A stretch of 10,968 nt of DNA. Origin: Paracoccaceae bacterium. Its GTDB lineage: Bacteria > Pseudomonadota > Alphaproteobacteria > Rhodobacterales > Rhodobacteraceae. Location of the stretch: contig DNSZ01000116.1 of the NCBI GenBank assembly GCA_003500165.1, forward strand, positions 1 through 10,968, written 5' to 3'. Below, piece after piece: positions 9,209 to 10,968 of the stretch. The notes beneath the pieces were generated by a model. It saw only the letters and a program-made list of their open reading frames with translations. It did not search any database and was not told the DNA's origin. Numbering within the stretch: the stretch's first letter is position 1; each line of letters begins with the position of its first letter. Made by a program: the position numbers and the translations under genes.

Positions 9209-10219
9209 TCAAGCGACAAAGACCACGATCCGGCCGATCATCCAATAGGCAGCGATCGTTCCGATCGCATAGGCCGAAAACCGCAGGCGGGGGCTGCCCG
9301 GCGGCAGGATCGGCCGGCCATCCAGCACCCGCGACAGCACGGTGCCGGCACCGAGGATCGCGGCGATGAAGATCAACTGGCCGGCCTCGACCCCCAGATT
9401 GAACGACACAAGGGCCAGCGGCACATCGCCCTCGGGCAGGCCCAGATCGAGCAGCGCCCGGGCAAAGCCCAGCCCGTGAAGCAGGCCAAAGGCAAAGGCG
9501 ACCGACCAGGGATAGCGCTCGGTCAGGCGCAGCCCCTGGCCAGGCGGCTGCGCGAGTTCGGCGGCCAGCACCATGATCGACAGCGCCACGATGGCTTCGA
9601 CCGGGGGCGCGGGCACCACGATCCAGCCCAGACTCGCGGCGCCCAGCGACAGCGAATGCGCCACGGTAAAGGCGGTCACCGCGCCGATCAGTCGGCGCGC
9701 ATCGCGGATCAGCAGCAACAGCGCGAAGACGAACAGCAGATGGTCGAGCCCCTGCAGGATGTGATCGACGCCCAGCCCGAAATAGCTGGCGAACACCGCG
9801 CCCGGCCCCATCGGCGGCGGGATCGTGAAGGCGGTTTCCGACGCCGTCAGCCGGGCGACCTGGGGCGCGCCTTCGGGTGCCAGGGCATAGCGGACCAGCA
9901 CATCGGTCCGGGTCTCCGCCAACCCCTCGATCGCGATCGTCCCGCCGGCGATGCCGCCGGGGCAGGTTGCCGTCCAAGCGGCGACGAAGCCATAGCCGTC
10001 GAAGCGCGGCGCGCCGCCCTGGCGCGGCGTGCAATGCGCGGGCAGGCGGGCGTCGATCGGCATCGGCGCGCCGTTGACCTGCGGCTTGCGCCAGGTCACC
10101 TGCCAATCCGCCGACCCGACCGGCACCAGTTCCAGAAACCCCGGTTCAAGCGCATGGGCGGCCACCCGCCCGGGGCACAGCGCGGCCAGACAGGCCAGCA
10201 ACAGCAGCGCCCGGATCAC
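9209..10219 (-). CDS. HupE/UreJ_2 family membrane protein with extracytoplasmic domain
   Basis: This 336-residue protein resembles the PF13795 HupE/UreJ_2 group. A signal peptide ends GRVAA, with cleavage predicted before His22. Residues 22 to about 140 form a beta-rich extracytoplasmic domain with two cysteines (63 and 86) that could form a disulfide. A membrane domain of about seven helices follows with conserved polar motifs: GLGVDHILQGLDHLLFVFAL (148-167, His153, Asp159, His160), TAFTVAHSLSLG (182-193, His188), FGLLHGLGFA (244-253, His248) and FNLGVEAGQL (273-282, Asn274, Glu278). These His and acidic residues inside helices suggest a metal path, an inference from the family, not a proven activity. 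The GTG start overlaps the TGA of the upstream isomerase gene as GTGA (10219-10216). The canonical hupE follows 29 bases after its stop. Transported substrate unknown. Confidence 0.85.
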   Translation of the reverse strand: MIRALLLLACLAALCPGRVAAHALEPGFLELVPVGSADWQVTWRKPQVNGAPMPIDARLPAHCTPRQGGAPRFDGYGFVAAWTATCPGGIAGGTIAIEGLAETRTDVLVRYALAPEGAPQVARLTASETAFTIPPPMGPGAVFASYFGLGVDHILQGLDHLLFVFALLLLIRDARRLIGAVTAFTVAHSLSLGAASLGWIVVPAPPVEAIVALSIMVLAAELAQPPGQGLRLTERYPWSVAFAFGLLHGLGFARALLDLGLPEGDVPLALVSFNLGVEAGQLIFIAAILGAGTVLSRVLDGRPILPPGSPRLRFSAYAIGTIAAYWMIGRIVVFVA

Positions 10220-10968
10220 GGCGCCAGCACCGCCGCCGGGTCGGGCCGGGTCACCTGGTAGAGCGACATCAGCCTTTCCAGCCGCTCCTCGCGCAACTGC
10301 GCGCGGATTTCGGCGCGCCAGTCGGCCTCGACCGCGTCGCGGATCGCGTCCAGCGGCGGGACCGCGCGGGGTGCGAATTCGGTGACGCGGACCAGATGCG
10401 GGCCATAGCCGCTTGCTACCGGTCCCGCCCAGCGGCCGGGCGGCAATGCGGCGAGCGCATCGAAGAACCCGTTGCCGAAGGTCCCGTCGACGATCTGGCG
10501 CGGGCTCGCCGGGATGCGGGCGGGCAGCAGGCTGGGCACGCCGAATTCGGCCGGGTCGGCGCCGCCTTGCAGCGCCGGCAGCGCGGCGCGGGCAGCGGCG
10601 GTATCGCCGAACGGCACCTGGTCGAACGCCAGCCGCGCCGGCCGGGCGAAGATCGCGGCATTGGCGTCGAGATGTGCCTGCAGGGCGGCTTCGTCGGGGA
10701 CGGCCGCCTCGGCCCCGCTTTCGGTCAGGAACTGCATCTTCTGCACCAGGCGCTGGCGCACCACCGCGTCGCCCTGGTCGAGCCCCAGCGCCAGCGCCTC
10801 GCGGACCAGCACCTCGTCGCGGATGTAATTGTCGATCATCGCCTCGAGTTCGGCAGCTGTCGGCGGCCGGCGCCAGGTCGCCTCGAACTGGCGGGCCAGG
10901 CCGGCGGCCTCGTCCTCGGTCACCTCGAGAAGCGTCATGTCGGATCGCTGCGCCGGCCCGCTCCCGAA
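10216..10968 (-). CDS. Parvulin-type peptidyl-prolyl cis-trans isomerase (5' end beyond the window)
   Basis: These isomerases help secreted or membrane-bound proteins fold in the periplasm. The visible part encodes 250 residues. A SurA-like N-terminal helical region includes ATWRRPPTAAELEAMIDNYI and REALALGLDQGD; a parvulin-like core follows, ending in the conserved pattern FFDALAALPPGRWAGPVASGYGPHLVRV, and then a charged C-terminal helix. The usual parvulin GGDLGW stretch is not evident, so catalytic activity is uncertain and a chaperone role is possible. An ATG at 10938 could be a start, but it lacks a Shine-Dalgarno sequence and the frame runs on without a stop through ten codons (FGSGPAQRSD) to the edge. 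Relatives I know carry an N-terminal membrane anchor, so I treat the gene as truncated here. It overlaps the next gene by GTGA and is probably the folding partner of the HupE proteins. Confidence 0.8.
   Translation of the reverse strand, partial: FGSGPAQRSDMTLLEVTEDEAAGLARQFEATWRRPPTAAELEAMIDNYIRDEVLVREALALGLDQGDAVVRQRLVQKMQFLTESGAEAAVPDEAALQAHLDANAAIFARPARLAFDQVPFGDTAAARAALPALQGGADPAEFGVPSLLPARIPASPRQIVDGTFGNGFFDALAALPPGRWAGPVASGYGPHLVRVTEFAPRAVPPLDAIRDAVEADWRAEIRAQLREERLERLMSLYQVTRPDPAAVLAP

Noticed and set aside
8589..10106. A 505-residue reading frame that would fuse hupE to about 300 upstream residues
   Set aside because: The upstream part is out of frame with the well-supported UreJ_2-type gene and is Arg/Gly-rich noise. 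A good ribosome site and a signal peptide place the true hupE start at 9179.

Overview
The window looks like chromosome from a GC-rich alphaproteobacterium, most likely of the Rhodobacterales. The evidence is the very high G+C content, the closeness of Dxs, Ppk1 and HdaA to what I know of Rhodobacteraceae proteins, and two gene orders typical of that group: ispA-dxs and perM-hdaA-ppk-ppx. I saw no rRNA, tRNA, CRISPR array, insertion sequence or phage gene.

Layout. At the left edge are the last 13 codons of a probable ispA (farnesyl diphosphate synthase), followed by a complete dxs. Both are on the + strand and act in the methylerythritol phosphate route to isoprenoids. Everything else is on the - strand. 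dxs therefore converges on ppx, and the 207-base gap between them holds three perfect GC-rich hairpins in direct succession (about 2130-2204). This is the most striking non-coding structure in the window.

The - strand, read in transcription order (right to left), holds two blocks. The first is a parvulin-type peptidyl-prolyl isomerase that runs off the right edge, then three HupE/UreJ-family membrane proteins: a 336-residue form with a large extracytoplasmic domain, a canonical 196-residue HupE, and a 206-residue relative that has lost most of its metal-ligand residues. These four genes overlap or lie 1-29 bases apart and look like one operon, possibly for metal uptake or metal-centre maturation. 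The second block follows after about 119 bases: an AI-2E/PerM-family membrane protein, hdaA (a DnaA-related AAA+ regulator of replication initiation), ppk1 (polyphosphate kinase) and ppx (exopolyphosphatase). It joins control of DnaA activity to the making and breaking of polyphosphate in one tightly packed unit.

Most of the window is ordinary housekeeping sequence. The parts that merit a second look are the HupE trio, in which every member is predicted to begin with histidine after signal-peptide cleavage; its coupled isomerase; and the triple hairpin. Nothing here is clearly a new defence or mobile system.
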